Below, piece after piece: positions 27,040-36,782 of a DNA stretch of 64,000 bases; positions within the stretch are counted from its first letter, which is position 1, and each line of letters opens with the position of its first letter. This DNA is from Neobacillus endophyticus (GTDB taxonomy: Bacteria; Bacillota; Bacilli; Bacillales; Cytobacillaceae). The translations under genes and the position numbers were made by a program. The stretch spans positions 5,175,119-5,239,118 of the forward strand of contig NZ_JABRWH010000001.1 in NCBI RefSeq assembly GCF_013248975.1, written 5' to 3'. The notes beneath the pieces were generated by a model that searched no databases, was not told the origin of the DNA, and was given only the letters and a program-made list of their open reading frames with translations.

Positions 27040-27813
27040 ATGAATATTTTTACGCAATTTTATAAAAGTATCTATTCGCCGAAGGATATTGCGATATTTC
27101 GTTTTCAAGGAATCGGAAAAACAATTTTATATGTCTTCTTCCTCACGCTAATTTCCGTCCTTCCTTCCATCATTTTTTTCAGTCAAACGCTAACTTCCGG
27201 ACTTGATTCAGCAACATCATTCATTAAAGATGAGACTCCAGCATTTACAATTAAGAATGGTCAGCTTTCAGCTGACACTAAGGTCCCTATTACCATAAAT
27301 AAAGACCACTATACTTTCATTCTTGATCCTACAGGTGCAGTTTCTGTTAGGGAAGTAGAAAATGAAGATAATGCAATTGCACTATTAAAGGATCAATTTG
27401 TCGTATCGTCAGGAGATCACACGGAAACATATCAATATGGCATGATGCAGGGGATGAACATCACAAAAAAGGATCTATTACACTTTATTGATTCCATTAG
27501 CAGCATGAGGGGAATCATTATACCGGTTATTTCGGTCATCATTTACCTAATTTCAAGTGCGGCAAACTTTATTGAAATCTCTGTCCTTGCTCTGATCGGT
27601 TTGCTTCTAAAAAAGCTGACCGCAAGAAACCTGAACTACCGTCAGTTGTGGAGAATGGCTACCTACAGTGAAACACTGCCTACAGTTTTTTTCGCCATTA
27701 TGTCGCTGCTTAAGACCTCTGTTCCTAACAGCTTTCTCATTAACTGGTTTGTTGTGATTATCGTTTTACTTTTAGCAATAAAAGAAGTTCCAAAGCCAAA
27801 AAATCAAATCTAA
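27040..27813 (+). CDS. yqgB: YqgB, DUF1189 membrane protein
   Basis: A 257-residue DUF1189 protein. One helix at the N-terminus (about residues 28-50), an extracytoplasmic domain of about 100 residues (TSGLDSATSF to KKDLLHFIDS), then three or four more helices and a short basic tail. Function unknown; the family is common in Firmicutes. Start ATG 27040 is set by AAAGGTGG five bases upstream; GTG 27031 lies inside that site. It precedes yqfZ and ispG, with a terminator after it. Confidence 0.85.
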   Translation: MNIFTQFYKSIYSPKDIAIFRFQGIGKTILYVFFLTLISVLPSIIFFSQTLTSGLDSATSFIKDETPAFTIKNGQLSADTKVPITINKDHYTFILDPTGAVSVREVENEDNAIALLKDQFVVSSGDHTETYQYGMMQGMNITKKDLLHFIDSISSMRGIIIPVISVIIYLISSAANFIEISVLALIGLLLKKLTARNLNYRQLWRMATYSETLPTVFFAIMSLLKTSVPNSFLINWFVVIIVLLLAIKEVPKPKNQI

Positions 27814-27836
27814 AGCATCCTTTACGGATGCTTTTT
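27812..27836 (+). terminator. yqgB terminator
   Basis: AAAGCATCC / GGATGCTTT arms with loop TTTAC and a T-run; the 5' arm begins at the stop codon. Confidence 0.88.
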
Positions 27837-27901
27837 CTAGTTCTAAGAAACAATGGACAAGCATAGGAATGTACAAACATTCCTATATGGAGGCTTATCC
27901 A

Positions 27902-28234
27902 ATGAAGAAATTATTTGGAGTTCTATTCGCAGCACTTGTTATCTATATTATTTACTTTGATTTAACAGTTGGAACACTGCCTGCCGCCATAACGGCCCAA
28001 AAAGTAGACAGCCATGCCGTAGTAGTTGAAAAAACAAAACCGGTGCTCCCCTCATTTGATGCAAAAGTGAAACCTGGGGATACTCTTGTATCAATTGTCG
28101 AACATAAACTAGGTAAATCACTGCCTGTTTCCATAAACGATTTAATTGAAGACTTTCAACAATTAAATCCCGGCAAGTCTGCCGAAAAAATTAAAATCGG
28201 AGCTACTTATCATTTTCCCGATTACTCAAAATAA
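27902..28234 (+). CDS. yqfZ: YqfZ, LysM-like exported protein
   Basis: A 110-residue protein with an N-terminal hydrophobic helix (LFGVLFAALVIYIIYFDL) and, from about residue 55, a LysM-like domain (VKPGDTLVSIVEHKLGKSL to LNPGKSAEKIKIGATYHFP). It probably sits in the membrane with the LysM fold outside, touching peptidoglycan. Function unknown. The start is ATG 27902 behind ATGGAGG. It precedes ispG, as in B. subtilis. Confidence 0.85.
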   Translation: MKKLFGVLFAALVIYIIYFDLTVGTLPAAITAQKVDSHAVVVEKTKPVLPSFDAKVKPGDTLVSIVEHKLGKSLPVSINDLIEDFQQLNPGKSAEKIKIGATYHFPDYSK

Positions 28235-28337
28235 TGAAGAAATATCCTTATTCTTGTCAAAATTAGCAAGGGACTGATACAATAGGGTGGAATTGTTTTT
28301 ACCATATTCGAATCCATTTAGAAGGAGCGAATGACTT

Positions 28338-29441
28338 GTGAGCGAAATTATTCATCGCACCAAAACCCGGCCTGTTAAGGTTGGCAATTTAACCATTGGT
28401 GGGAATAATGAAATCATCATTCAAAGTATGACAACCACTAAAACTCACGATGTTGAGGCAACAGTGGCTGAAATAAAACGGCTTGAGGAAGCAGGATGTC
28501 AAATTGTACGGGTAGCATGTCCTGATGAACGTGCTGCTGATGCCATTTCGGAAATTAAAAAGAGGATTAATATTCCTCTTGTGGTTGATATACATTTTGA
28601 TTATAAACTCGCACTTAAAGCGATTGAGGGCGGAGCAGATAAAATTAGGATTAACCCTGGTAATATCGGAAGACGCGAAAAGGTTGAAGCTGTAGTAAAG
28701 GCAGCCAAAGAACGCGGAATTCCGATTCGGATCGGTGTGAATGCCGGTTCCCTTGAAAAGAAAATCCTGGACAAATATGGTTATCCGACAGCTGATGGTA
28801 TGGTAGAGAGTGCCCTTCACCACATCAAAATCCTAGAAGACCTGGATTTTTATGATATTATCGTTTCCATGAAGGCATCTGATGTAAATCTTGCTATTGA
28901 GGCTTATGAAAAAGCAGCAAAGGCATTTGACTATCCTTTGCACCTTGGCATCACTGAATCTGGGACACTTTTCTCAGGAACTGTTAAAAGTGCAGCTGGT
29001 TTAGGAGCTATTATTAGCAAAGGGATTGGAAACACATTAAGGATCTCATTAAGTGCGGATCCTGTGGAAGAAGTCAAAGTTGCCAGGGAATTGTTAAAAG
29101 TGTTTGGACTATCCTCAAATGCTGCAACCTTAATTTCCTGCCCAACCTGCGGCCGGATTGAAATTGATCTCATTAGCATTGCAAACGAAGTTGAGGAATA
29201 CATTCAACATATTAAAGCGCCAATTAAAGTTTCAGTGCTTGGCTGTGCGGTAAATGGCCCTGGGGAAGCTAGAGAAGCGGACATCGGCATTGCCGGAGCC
29301 CGTGGTGAAGGATTATTATTCCGTAAAGGCCAAATTGTCCGCAAGGTTCCTGAAGCTCAAATGGTGGAAGAATTGAAAAAAGAAATCGACCTTGTGGCAG
29401 AAGAATATTTCCAAAAAAAAGCAGCTGAACAAAAGGCGTAA
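28338..29441 (+). CDS. ispG: IspG, (E)-4-hydroxy-3-methylbut-2-enyl-diphosphate synthase
   Basis: A 367-residue enzyme of the MEP isoprenoid pathway, reducing methylerythritol cyclodiphosphate to HMBPP. An N-terminal TIM barrel ([27 protein letters not shown]) is followed by the Fe-S domain with SCPTCGRIE and [11 protein letters not shown], which supply the three cluster cysteines. The start is GTG 28338 with AAGGAG upstream. With ispH in this window it completes the last two steps of the pathway. It ends at a strong terminator shared with yqfX. Confidence 0.97.
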   Translation: MSEIIHRTKTRPVKVGNLTIGGNNEIIIQSMTTTKTHDVEATVAEIKRLEEAGCQIVRVACPDERAADAISEIKKRINIPLVVDIHFDYKLALKAIEGGADKIRINPGNIGRREKVEAVVKAAKERGIPIRIGVNAGSLEKKILDKYGYPTADGMVESALHHIKILEDLDFYDIIVSMKASDVNLAIEAYEKAAKAFDYPLHLGITESGTLFSGTVKSAAGLGAIISKGIGNTLRISLSADPVEEVKVARELLKVFGLSSNAATLISCPTCGRIEIDLISIANEVEEYIQHIKAPIKVSVLGCAVNGPGEAREADIGIAGARGEGLLFRKGQIVRKVPEAQMVEELKKEIDLVAEEYFQKKAAEQKA

Positions 29442-29442
29442 A

Positions 29443-29470
29443 AGAAACCCGGTACATATACCGGGTTTCC
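29443..29470. terminator. Bidirectional terminator ispG / yqfX
   Basis: GAAACCCGG / CCGGGTTTC arms with a short AT loop, between two converging genes. Confidence 0.88.
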
Positions 29471-29494
29471 CTTTTGCCCCTATTTTGGGATTTG

Positions 29495-30106
29495 TTAAAA
29501 GAACGGAAGAATAAAGATACCGATAATAATCGATACCGCTCCAATTCCGATTGCCCAAGCACCAAGAGCTCTAGCGCCCCTGTTTCTAGCAACAAATCCC
29601 AGCACTATGCCAGCAGCACCAAAAAGAATAGGCAAAACAAACAGAGATAAAATCGATAATGCTAACGCAACAGTTCCTAAACCAGTTCCGCCTGCAGCTT
29701 TTTCCGGGAAAAGATCGGTTTCATCACGATCCCGTCCGCGAACAATAGGTACAGGGGCAGCAATTTCTGCCGCAGTTTCTTCTCTATAATCATGAACTGC
29801 AGAATGGATGGGAACAGACGCCCCAATTTCTTCTGCCGTTTCTTCCTTATAGTGTAATGGACGAGTAACGGCCGGAACATTTGCTTTACAGGCACCTTCA
29901 TACCCTCTTGTGGCTGAATGCAAAGGAACAGCGGCTCCGATTTCATCGGCAGTTTCTTCTTTATACAAGGAACTTTGCGTAGTTACAGGTGTTGCAATTT
30001 CTGAAGCTGTTTTTTCCCTGATGTCTGAAGGGGAATTGGGGATATCTTCCCCAATAATAGCACTTCTCATAGCTTCCTGTACCTTCGTGTCTCTCTCATC
30101 TGCCAT
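29495..30106 (-). CDS. yqfX: YqfX-like protein with tandem repeats and C-terminal DUF4190-type membrane domain
   Basis: A 203-residue protein. Residues 1-130 carry repeats of about 19-21 residues: REKTASEI (30), KEETADEI (49), KEETAEEI (87) and REETAAEI (108), the middle two continuing as GAxVPxHSA; a decayed copy lies near 68. Residues 140-203 form two hydrophobic helices with glycine-rich joins, as in DUF4190 proteins. The start ATG 30106 has GAGGG six bases upstream. B. subtilis YqfX in this position is shorter, so the repeats are an expansion. Function unknown. Confidence 0.75.
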   Translation of the reverse strand: MADERDTKVQEAMRSAIIGEDIPNSPSDIREKTASEIATPVTTQSSLYKEETADEIGAAVPLHSATRGYEGACKANVPAVTRPLHYKEETAEEIGASVPIHSAVHDYREETAAEIAAPVPIVRGRDRDETDLFPEKAAGGTGLGTVALALSILSLFVLPILFGAAGIVLGFVARNRGARALGAWAIGIGAVSIIIGIFILPFF

Positions 30107-30216
30107 TTGCATCCCTCGCTTTTTCGTAATAGGAGCATTTATTATTGTTAACCTTACGATCACTTTTACTATGCTAATGTTTGTCTTAAAAAGAAAATAC
30201 TGAAGGTGAATAAAAA

Positions 30217-30780
30217 TTGAAAAAAAGATTCGGCATCGATATTGATGGCACAGTGACCAGCCCAGAATCATTAATCCCTTTTTTAAATCAATCATTCGGT
30301 CTCAATATTGCTTATGAGGATATAACCCAGTACGATTTAACCCCATTTGTTAATGTTTCCGAAAAAGAATTGGCAAAGTGGTTTACAGAAAATGAACCAA
30401 TCATTTATGCAAATTCGCCTCTGGCTCTTGGAGCTAAACCAGTGCTAACTCAATGGCAAAATATACATGAAATGTATTTTATCAGTGCACGGAGCGCAGA
30501 ATTAATGGAAGTAACGGAATCGTGGTTTAAAAAACATGGATTAACATTCGATCACATTGAATTAATCGGCTCACATGATAAAATTGAATCAGCAAAAAAA
30601 CATCAGGTAGACATCTTCTTTGAAGATAAACATGACAATGCCGTCATGATTCATGAAGAATGCCAAATACCTGTCATATTATTTAATACTCCATATAATC
30701 AAGATCCAATTCCTCAAGGAGTGATCCGTGTCTATAATTGGAGGGAAGCTAACGACTGGGTTAAGAATTGGTTAAAATAG
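30217..30780 (+). CDS. yqfW: YqfW, HAD-type 5'-nucleotidase-like hydrolase
   Basis: A 187-residue HAD phosphatase of the 5',3'-deoxyribonucleotidase type. Motif I is GIDIDGTVTSP, motif II lies in YFISARSAEL, and motif III/IV in FFEDKHDNAVMI. It likely removes phosphate from small nucleotides in the cytoplasm; substrate unproven. The start is TTG 30217 behind GAAGGTGA. It is divergent from yqfX and converges on zur across a shared terminator. Confidence 0.88.
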   Translation: MKKRFGIDIDGTVTSPESLIPFLNQSFGLNIAYEDITQYDLTPFVNVSEKELAKWFTENEPIIYANSPLALGAKPVLTQWQNIHEMYFISARSAELMEVTESWFKKHGLTFDHIELIGSHDKIESAKKHQVDIFFEDKHDNAVMIHEECQIPVILFNTPYNQDPIPQGVIRVYNWREANDWVKNWLK

Positions 30781-30802
30781 CACTTAATAATAAAAAGTGA
30801 AT

Positions 30803-30840
30803 AAAAAACAGTCTGCGTTTTTTTTAGCAGACTGTTTTTT
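30803..30840. terminator. Bidirectional terminator yqfW / zur
   Basis: Perfect 14-bp arms AAAAAACAGTCTGC / GCAGACTGTTTTTT with a GTTTTTTTTA-type loop. Confidence 0.92.
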
Positions 30841-30853
30841 ATTGAGCATGTTT

Positions 30854-31267
30854 TTATTGCAAACAATCAGGACAGCGTCCGTAAATTTCAAATTTATGTC
30901 CTGATATATCATATCCCTTTAAACTTTCATTTAAACCATCCATCGGACATGATTCAATCTCTTTCGTTTTGCCGCATCCCATACAAATAAAATGATGGTG
31001 ATGATGGTGTCCGGAACAGGTAAAGCGAAAATGTTTCTCCCCTGACAATTCCGTCATTTCCAAAATACCCATATTCTCAAACAGCGCAAGGTTTCGATAA
31101 ATCGTATCAAAGCTAAGTCCCGGATAGTCATCCTTTAATTGGTCAAACACATCACGGGCAGTTAAATATTTATCACTATCAGCAAACAACTGCAGCATAT
31201 CTTCGCGTTTTCCGGTTTGCTTAAATCCATTTTCTTTTAAATATTGAATAGCTTCATGGACGTTCAT
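30854..31267 (-). CDS. zur: Zur, zinc uptake regulator (Fur family)
   Basis: A 137-residue Fur-family repressor. N-terminal winged helix (residues 1-80, with [18 protein letters not shown]), then a dimerisation domain rich in metal ligands: [25 protein letters not shown] and a final YGRCPDC, giving two CxxC pairs for structural zinc. It represses zinc uptake when zinc is plentiful. It is the last gene of a znuC-znuB-zur operon and overlaps znuB by 14 bases, so it probably represses its own transcript. Confidence 0.95.
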   Translation of the reverse strand: MNVHEAIQYLKENGFKQTGKREDMLQLFADSDKYLTARDVFDQLKDDYPGLSFDTIYRNLALFENMGILEMTELSGEKHFRFTCSGHHHHHHFICMGCGKTKEIESCPMDGLNESLKGYDISGHKFEIYGRCPDCLQ

Positions 31268-32126
31268 CTGACTGGACCCCCTTTTGCACGTATTGATTAA
31301 TCATCATTTTTTTGTAAAGAATGGAAAAGATTAAGATAAGAACCGCAAGCATTACGATCGTTCCGCCTGGTGCCAGATTTAAGTAATAAGCAATAAACAG
31401 CCCGCCAAGAACGGAAATTTCACCAAATAATACAGATAAGAAAATCGTTTGTTTAAAGCCTTTCGCAATACGGATACTGGCAGCAACCGGTAAGGTCATT
31501 AAGGATGACACAAGCATGATTCCCACAATTCGCATCGAGGCTGCAATAACAAGCGCCACCATAATAATAAAGATAAAATGTATGCTTTTAGCAGGCAGGC
31601 CCGATGCCTTAGCATATTCTTCATCGAAGGATAATAAAAACAATTCTTTATATAATAAGATGATAACTGTGATCACAAGTATACTAATAATCAATATCAC
31701 AAATAAATCGGTTCTGCTCACAGCAGAAACACTGCCAAATAGATAACTAAATAAATCTGTATTAAAACCATTGGCAAGTGAAATAAATATGACCCCAAGT
31801 CCAATTCCGCTGGAGAGAATAATCGGAATGGCCAGCTCTTGGTAATGTTTATAAACGCTTCTAAGCTTTTCAATAAACAATGAGCCCCCTACAGAGAAGA
31901 CCATTCCTAAATATAACGGATTTAACCCTGAAAATGCAGCGAAGTATTTTTCAAGCAGCAAACTAGCGGCAATTCCAGAAAGTGTCACATGACTTAAAGC
32001 ATCTGCAATTAAAGAGAGTCTTCTTACAACAATGAAAACACCTAATAACGGTGCAAGAATCCCAATCAACATGCCCGTCAGAAAGGCATTTTGTAAAAAC
32101 TCATAATGGAAAATCCCTGAAATCAT
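31254..32126 (-). CDS. znuB: Zinc ABC transporter permease (ZnuB type)
   Basis: A 290-residue ABC-3 family permease with about eight membrane helices. Typical features are the start [38 protein letters not shown] segment and [16 protein letters not shown]. The neighbour zur makes zinc the likely substrate. No substrate-binding lipoprotein gene is in the window, so that partner must be encoded elsewhere. It overlaps znuC by 4 bases (ATGA) and zur by 14. Confidence 0.92.
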   Translation of the reverse strand: MISGIFHYEFLQNAFLTGMLIGILAPLLGVFIVVRRLSLIADALSHVTLSGIAASLLLEKYFAAFSGLNPLYLGMVFSVGGSLFIEKLRSVYKHYQELAIPIILSSGIGLGVIFISLANGFNTDLFSYLFGSVSAVSRTDLFVILIISILVITVIILLYKELFLLSFDEEYAKASGLPAKSIHFIFIIMVALVIAASMRIVGIMLVSSLMTLPVAASIRIAKGFKQTIFLSVLFGEISVLGGLFIAYYLNLAPGGTIVMLAVLILIFSILYKKMMINQYVQKGVQSDERP

Positions 32127-32896
32127 TTTATAACGCCTCCGTGTTCATGCTGATGGGAAAGTAAATGAACGTTATGTCCATAAAATACCGATAACCCTTC
32201 TGTTCTTAACTGTTCAAACTCATTTGTTTCACCATGAAAATGTAAATGTTTGTTTAAGCAAGCAACATGTGAAACTCGATCCGATATGGTTCCAATATCA
32301 TGTGTAACCAGCAGTAAAGTAATTCCCTGGTTTTTGTTCAAATCTGCCAGCATTTCGTAGAACGTGTCAACATTTTCGGCATCGACCCCGACTGTAGGTT
32401 CATCAAGAATTAATATTTTGGGCTCGCTCACAAGTGCCCTTGCAATAAAAACTCTTTGCTGCTGTCCACCCGAAAGCTCGCCTATATTTCTATACCTGTA
32501 CCCTTTCATGCCAACAGCATCTAAAGCGCTCAAAACTTTTTCAGCATCATCCTTTTTAAAAAATGTGAACAAACCAAGTTTTTTCGTTAAGCCACTTGCA
32601 ACAACTTCGAAAACAGTTGCAGGAAAGCCAGTGTTAAAGGAATTTGCTTTTTGGGATACATAACCAATCTGCTGCCAATCTTTAAACTTACTAATTTCTT
32701 GGCCGAATAAGAGAATTTCTCCTTTTTGCAGTTTTAACAATCCTAAAAGTAACTTTAGTAAGGTGGACTTTCCTGATCCATTAGGACCGACAATAGCTAA
32801 AAAAGACCCTGCAGGAATGGCCAAACTGATATCTTCAAGAACCGTATCTTTCTCATAGCGGTAATAGAGGTGGTTTATTTCAATAATATTTTGCAT
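32123..32896 (-). CDS. znuC: Zinc ABC transporter ATPase (ZnuC type)
   Basis: A 257-residue ABC ATPase: Walker A GPNGSGKST, signature [12 protein letters not shown], Walker B LILDEPTVGVD and H-loop LVTHDIG. A His-rich C-terminus (HNVHLLSHQHEHGG) is usual for zinc or manganese import ATPases. The start is ATG 32896 (MQNIIEINHL); the earlier GTG/ATG codons lie within the AAAGGTGAT site. First gene of the zinc operon, under a good SigA promoter overlapping a partial Zur box. Confidence 0.93.
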   Translation of the reverse strand: MQNIIEINHLYYRYEKDTVLEDISLAIPAGSFLAIVGPNGSGKSTLLKLLLGLLKLQKGEILLFGQEISKFKDWQQIGYVSQKANSFNTGFPATVFEVVASGLTKKLGLFTFFKKDDAEKVLSALDAVGMKGYRYRNIGELSGGQQQRVFIARALVSEPKILILDEPTVGVDAENVDTFYEMLADLNKNQGITLLLVTHDIGTISDRVSHVACLNKHLHFHGETNEFEQLRTEGLSVFYGHNVHLLSHQHEHGGVIK

Positions 32897-32917
32897 CGTT
32901 CTTACCATCACCTTTAA

Positions 32918-32977
32918 TTTTAAGAATCATTCCGATTTAACTTCAAGTAGTATACAATAGCTCTTTCTTATTGTAAA
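32918..32977 (-). promoter_or_regulatory. Promoter and partial Zur operator of the znuC operon
   Basis: TTTACA (32972-32977), exactly 17 bases, TATACT (32949-32954): a strong SigA promoter. Just downstream, AAATCGGAATGATT (32918-32940) matches the left half and centre of the Zur consensus AAATCGTAATNATTACGATTT well and the right half poorly (13 of 20 positions). It would block the start site, consistent with zinc repression. Confidence 0.65.
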
Positions 32978-33064
32978 GGCAGATGATTTTATATTTTAAG
33001 CGAATGCTCTCGAGTGTCACACTCCGCTTTCTTCTTCATACATTACCATGAAGGAGTGGTTAGG

Positions 33065-33322
33065 ATGAAAATTTTTGAGAGTATCATTAACCATAAAATT
33101 AATACCATTACTGCTGATGAATTATTAAAGTACGCCAACCAATTTAATATTACGGTTAATCGGCAGCAGGCAATAAAAATAGCCGAATACTTAAGAGGAA
33201 AAAAAATTAACATCTTTGCCGATTCAGAGAGGGCAAAATTAATAAGAGAAATTGCCAAAGCAGCAGGCCCGCAGACTGCACGCGATGTCAATAAGTTATT
33301 TACAGAGTTAACAAAATCATAA
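33065..33322 (+). CDS. yqfT: YqfT, DUF2624 protein
   Basis: An 85-residue, charged, all-helical protein starting MKIFESIINHKINTIT. It matches the DUF2624/YqfT family by position and by the LLKYANQFNITVNRQQA segment; function unknown. The start is ATG 33065, behind AAGGAGTGG; longer upstream frames begin before the ribosome site. It converges on nfo across a bidirectional terminator. Confidence 0.83.
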   Translation: MKIFESIINHKINTITADELLKYANQFNITVNRQQAIKIAEYLRGKKINIFADSERAKLIREIAKAAGPQTARDVNKLFTELTKS

Positions 33323-33348
33323 AAAGCTGTGCATTAGCACAGCTTTTT
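33321..33348. terminator. Bidirectional terminator yqfT / nfo
   Basis: Perfect 12-bp arms AAAAAGCTGTGC / GCACAGCTTTTT with an ATTA loop. Confidence 0.93.
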
Positions 33349-33359
33349 GTGTTCCAGGA

Positions 33360-34253
33360 TTAAGACTGGAGTATTTTATCAAGAAGGTTCTCATCGTATT
33401 CCTGAGAACGCAGCATCTCAATTTCAAATTTATATGGCGGCTTCTTATTATTTTTATCTTCACCAACAAAAGGAGTTTCCAGGATTTTTGGAACATCTGC
33501 AAGTTGAGGGTGATGAACAATATAATTAAGGGTTTTAAAGCCGATGTGGCCAAACCCGATATTTTCATGCCGGTCCTTTCTCATCCCCATTGCATTTTTA
33601 CTGTCATTAAGATGGAGTACCTTAAGGCGATCGAGGCCAATAATTTTATCAAACTCATTTAATACCCCGTCGAAATCCTCCACGATATTATATCCTGCAT
33701 CATGGGTATGGCAAGTATCAAAGCAAACCGACAGCTTATCACTATAGTTAACCCCATCAATAATCATCGCCAATTCCTCAAAAGACTTTCCGCATTCGGA
33801 ACCTTTCCCGGCCATTGTTTCCAGCGCAATCTGAACCTGCTCTTTTCCTGTTAAAACCTCATTTAAACCTTCAACGATTTTTTTAATACCTAACTCTGTT
33901 CCTGCCCCAACATGTGCTCCTGGGTGAAGAACAATTTGTTTTGCGCCAATTGCTTCCGTACGTTCAATCTCGGATCGAAGGAAACGAACCCCCAATTCAA
34001 ATGTATCAGGATTTGAAGTATTCCCAATATTGATAATATATGGAGCGTGAACGACAATTTCGGATATCCCATTCGCTTCCATATGTTTTCTGCCAGCTTC
34101 AATATTTAGGTCTTCAATTTTCTTTCTTCTTGTATTTTGCGGAGCGCCAGTATAAATCATAAATGTATTGGCACCATATGAAACTGCCTCCTTACTGGCA
34201 GCTAAAAGCATTTCTTTTCCGCTCATTGATACATGAGAACCGATTTTTAACAT
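33360..34253 (-). CDS. nfo: Endonuclease IV
   Basis: A 297-residue AP endonuclease of the Nfo type, cutting DNA 5' of abasic sites; in Bacillus it serves spore DNA repair. Trinuclear zinc ligands are in [36 protein letters not shown] and [12 protein letters not shown], all present. The start [13 protein letters not shown] is at ATG 34253 behind GGTAAGG. It is 18 bases after cshB and likely co-transcribed. Confidence 0.96.
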   Translation of the reverse strand: MLKIGSHVSMSGKEMLLAASKEAVSYGANTFMIYTGAPQNTRRKKIEDLNIEAGRKHMEANGISEIVVHAPYIINIGNTSNPDTFELGVRFLRSEIERTEAIGAKQIVLHPGAHVGAGTELGIKKIVEGLNEVLTGKEQVQIALETMAGKGSECGKSFEELAMIIDGVNYSDKLSVCFDTCHTHDAGYNIVEDFDGVLNEFDKIIGLDRLKVLHLNDSKNAMGMRKDRHENIGFGHIGFKTLNYIVHHPQLADVPKILETPFVGEDKNNKKPPYKFEIEMLRSQEYDENLLDKILQS

Positions 34254-34271
34254 ACCTTACCTCTCCATTCT

Positions 34272-35588
34272 TTACTTCTTTTTCTGATTTAGGCGGCGCT
34301 GGCGTTTTTTAATGCTCTCCATTTCTGATTGCATTTTCTTCTTATAGCCAGGTTTTACTTTATTTGGCTTTCTTACAATGGATTTAGCTAATCGATCTGT
34401 TTCATTTTCTTGTTTAACTCGTGTTTTTCTACGATTTCGAGCTTCTATTTCAACAAATTCCCCGTTTTTCAAATCAAGATTTTTAAACTCGATGCCCATT
34501 TTTTCCAACCGATTAAGCGCATCTTCATCCGAGAGATCATAAATGGTTAGGGCAACTCCAGATTTTCCAGCTCTTGCAGTTCTTCCGGCTCTATGGACAT
34601 AAAAATCCAAATCTGCAGGGAGTTCGTAGTTAATAACATGACTAACTCCTTCTATATCAATCCCTCTGGATGCTAAGTCAGTTGCAACAATATATTGGAA
34701 TTCCAGATCCTGAATCTGCTTCATCATTTTTTTCCGTTCCCTTGGCGTTAAATCACCGTGGACCCGACCAACTTTCAACCCTTTTTCGTTTAAATATTGA
34801 GCCAAATCTTCAGCCATCCTTTTCGTATTGGCAAACACGATGGCAAGATAAGGATTATAGGCATGAAGAGCTTCTAAAACCAGCTCCTTTTTATTCCGAT
34901 GCCTTGAAGGCAGTAAATAATGTTCCAAGTTCTCAACCGTATTCCGTTTCCCTTCGATTTGAACCACTTTTGGATTTTCCATATATTTTTTCAAGAAAGG
35001 CTTTAGTTTCTCAGGAATGGTTGCTGAAAACACAAGCATTTGCAAACTAACAGGCATTTTGGCAGCGACTCTATCCACATCCTCAATAAACCCCATATCA
35101 AGCATCATATCTGCTTCGTCTACCACTAGGATTTTCCCAGTATGAACGAAAAGGGCTTGATCATTTACAAGATCGCTGATTCTCCCAGGTGTTCCGATCA
35201 CAATATGTGGCTGTACCTTAAGCTTCTCGATGGTCCGCTGTTTATCTGTTCCCCCAATAAACAATTTGGCGCTGATTGCTTTCTCTGGCCCGCATTGTTC
35301 TGTAATTTTTAAAACTTGCTGGTAAATCTGCGAGGCAAGTTCTCTAGTAGGAGCAGTAATAACTGCTTGTACTTCCTGTCTTTCAGGATGAATTTTCTCC
35401 AGGATGGGAAGAACATATGCCAATGTCTTTCCTGTTCCTGTTTGCGACTGACCGATAGCACTTTCCCCTTTAAGAACTAATGGAATCATACGTTCCTGAA
35501 TTTCTGTCGGGTTATTAAATCCGAATTTATTTAATGAATCTAAAATAAAAGATTGAAATTTAAATTGTTCAAAGCGATTTTCCTTCAT
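34272..35588 (-). CDS. cshB: CshB-type DEAD-box RNA helicase
   Basis: A 438-residue ATP-dependent RNA helicase. Conserved motifs: Q motif FNNPTEIQERMIP, motif I SQTGTGKT, motif II VDEADMML, motif III FSATIP, and motif VI HRAGRTARAG. A very basic tail (RKPNKVKPGYKKKMQ to RRLNQKKK) should aid RNA binding. CshB acts in RNA remodelling and cold adaptation, and position upstream of nfo matches B. subtilis yqfR. Confidence 0.95.
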   Translation of the reverse strand: MKENRFEQFKFQSFILDSLNKFGFNNPTEIQERMIPLVLKGESAIGQSQTGTGKTLAYVLPILEKIHPERQEVQAVITAPTRELASQIYQQVLKITEQCGPEKAISAKLFIGGTDKQRTIEKLKVQPHIVIGTPGRISDLVNDQALFVHTGKILVVDEADMMLDMGFIEDVDRVAAKMPVSLQMLVFSATIPEKLKPFLKKYMENPKVVQIEGKRNTVENLEHYLLPSRHRNKKELVLEALHAYNPYLAIVFANTKRMAEDLAQYLNEKGLKVGRVHGDLTPRERKKMMKQIQDLEFQYIVATDLASRGIDIEGVSHVINYELPADLDFYVHRAGRTARAGKSGVALTIYDLSDEDALNRLEKMGIEFKNLDLKNGEFVEIEARNRRKTRVKQENETDRLAKSIVRKPNKVKPGYKKKMQSEMESIKKRQRRLNQKKK

Positions 35589-35819
35589 TTAATACTCCTT
35601 ATATAAAAATTGATTTGTTTGTAAAAAGTCCTTCCTACTTTTTATTCCATCAGATTATTATAGTAAAGTTCCGGGCAAATCTCCAGCATCATTATCATCT
35701 TTTACTTACGTTAAAGATTTAAACCATTAAAATTGCATGTTTCATGAGTATTATACCTAAACCAAATCAAGATAAATGCATATTTTATAACAAGAGGCAC
35801 TATGAAAGGAGGAATTATT

Positions 35820-36560
35820 ATGATGCCAAGACCAGGACTCCCGATGCAAGGAGGAATGAGACCAGGCCTATTTGGAGGCGGAAGCCCCATGATGGGTTCC
35901 AGTCCTAATCAATTTGGCGTTGGAGGCCAGATGATGAGACCAGGAGCAAATCCATTTGGCGGAATGGGCTCCATGATGGGCGGCCCGCAAATGAATGGGG
36001 GCGGCGGCTTACTTTCAAGACTTCTTGGAAGAGGCAATCCAGCCGGTGGTGGCGGAATGATGGGGATAGGCAGAGGAACCGGTGGTCCTGGAGCGATGAT
36101 GGGAATGGGCAGAGCGGCAGGTGGCGGGGGTGGCGGCTTACTTCAATCTTTATCAAATCCCGGCGGCCTTTCAGGAATATTAAATAATACACAGCAGGTT
36201 ATAAGGACAGCCCAAACAATTGGACCGATGATCCAACAATATGGACCTATTGTGAAAAACCTGCCAGCCATGTGGAGTCTTTTTCGCGGATTAAAAAATG
36301 CTTCCAATGAAACAACAGAAGAAGACAGCAGCGGCAATTCTGATACTGCTACAGAAGAATCATCCGAAAGCAGTGAGCAAAAAACAACTGCATCCAATAG
36401 AACTACCTCCCATGCATCAGAAACCATAAAAAGGCGCTCACAAACTAGCTCTCAAAAGAGAAGTTCACAATCTACTTCCGCAAATAATACGATGCAAGTT
36501 CGTTCAAGATCACAAAGCCAGCATCAAAAAGGAGCTTCAATTCCGAAATTATATATTTAA
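35820..36560 (+). CDS. yqfQ: YqfQ/VrrA-like low-complexity protein
   Basis: A 246-residue protein of the YqfQ (VrrA) family. Residues 1-105 are Gly/Met/Pro rich with loose repeats (GGMGSMMGGPQMNGGGG, GMMGIGRGTGGPGAMMGMGR). A conserved middle, GILNNTQQVIRTAQTIGP to NLPAMWSLFRGL, is the family core, and the C-terminus is Ser/Thr/Gln rich. The B. anthracis homologue vrrA carries a variable tandem repeat, so length polymorphism is possible here. The start is ATG 35820 behind AAAGGAGG. Function unknown; reported in spore-related contexts. Confidence 0.8.
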   Translation: MMPRPGLPMQGGMRPGLFGGGSPMMGSSPNQFGVGGQMMRPGANPFGGMGSMMGGPQMNGGGGLLSRLLGRGNPAGGGGMMGIGRGTGGPGAMMGMGRAAGGGGGGLLQSLSNPGGLSGILNNTQQVIRTAQTIGPMIQQYGPIVKNLPAMWSLFRGLKNASNETTEEDSSGNSDTATEESSESSEQKTTASNRTTSHASETIKRRSQTSSQKRSSQSTSANNTMQVRSRSQSQHQKGASIPKLYI

Positions 36561-36567
36561 TATACAG

Positions 36568-36596
36568 AGAATGCTGGAAAAACAGCATTCTTTTAT
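36568..36596 (+). terminator. yqfQ terminator
   Basis: AGAATGCTG / CAGCATTCT arms with a GAAAAA loop, followed by TTTTATT. Confidence 0.87.
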
Positions 36597-36782
36597 TATG
36601 TGTTCTAAAGAAAAATGGCCAGCTAAGTGAGTATCTAAAGTCGAAGAAAGAGTTCTGTCTGCCTTTTCCCTGATTCGAAAGTTATACGATCCTATCGAAA
36701 AAAATGTATCTTTGTATTTTTTCTGTTCGTTTTATATTATAATTACATAGTTATTAACCATTTCCTTTTAGGAGGACTTTTC

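Noticed and set aside
35820..36180. Gly/Met-rich repeats of yqfQ as a mobile or CRISPR-like tandem array
   Set aside because: The repeats are in frame and belong to the known low-complexity region of the YqfQ/VrrA family.
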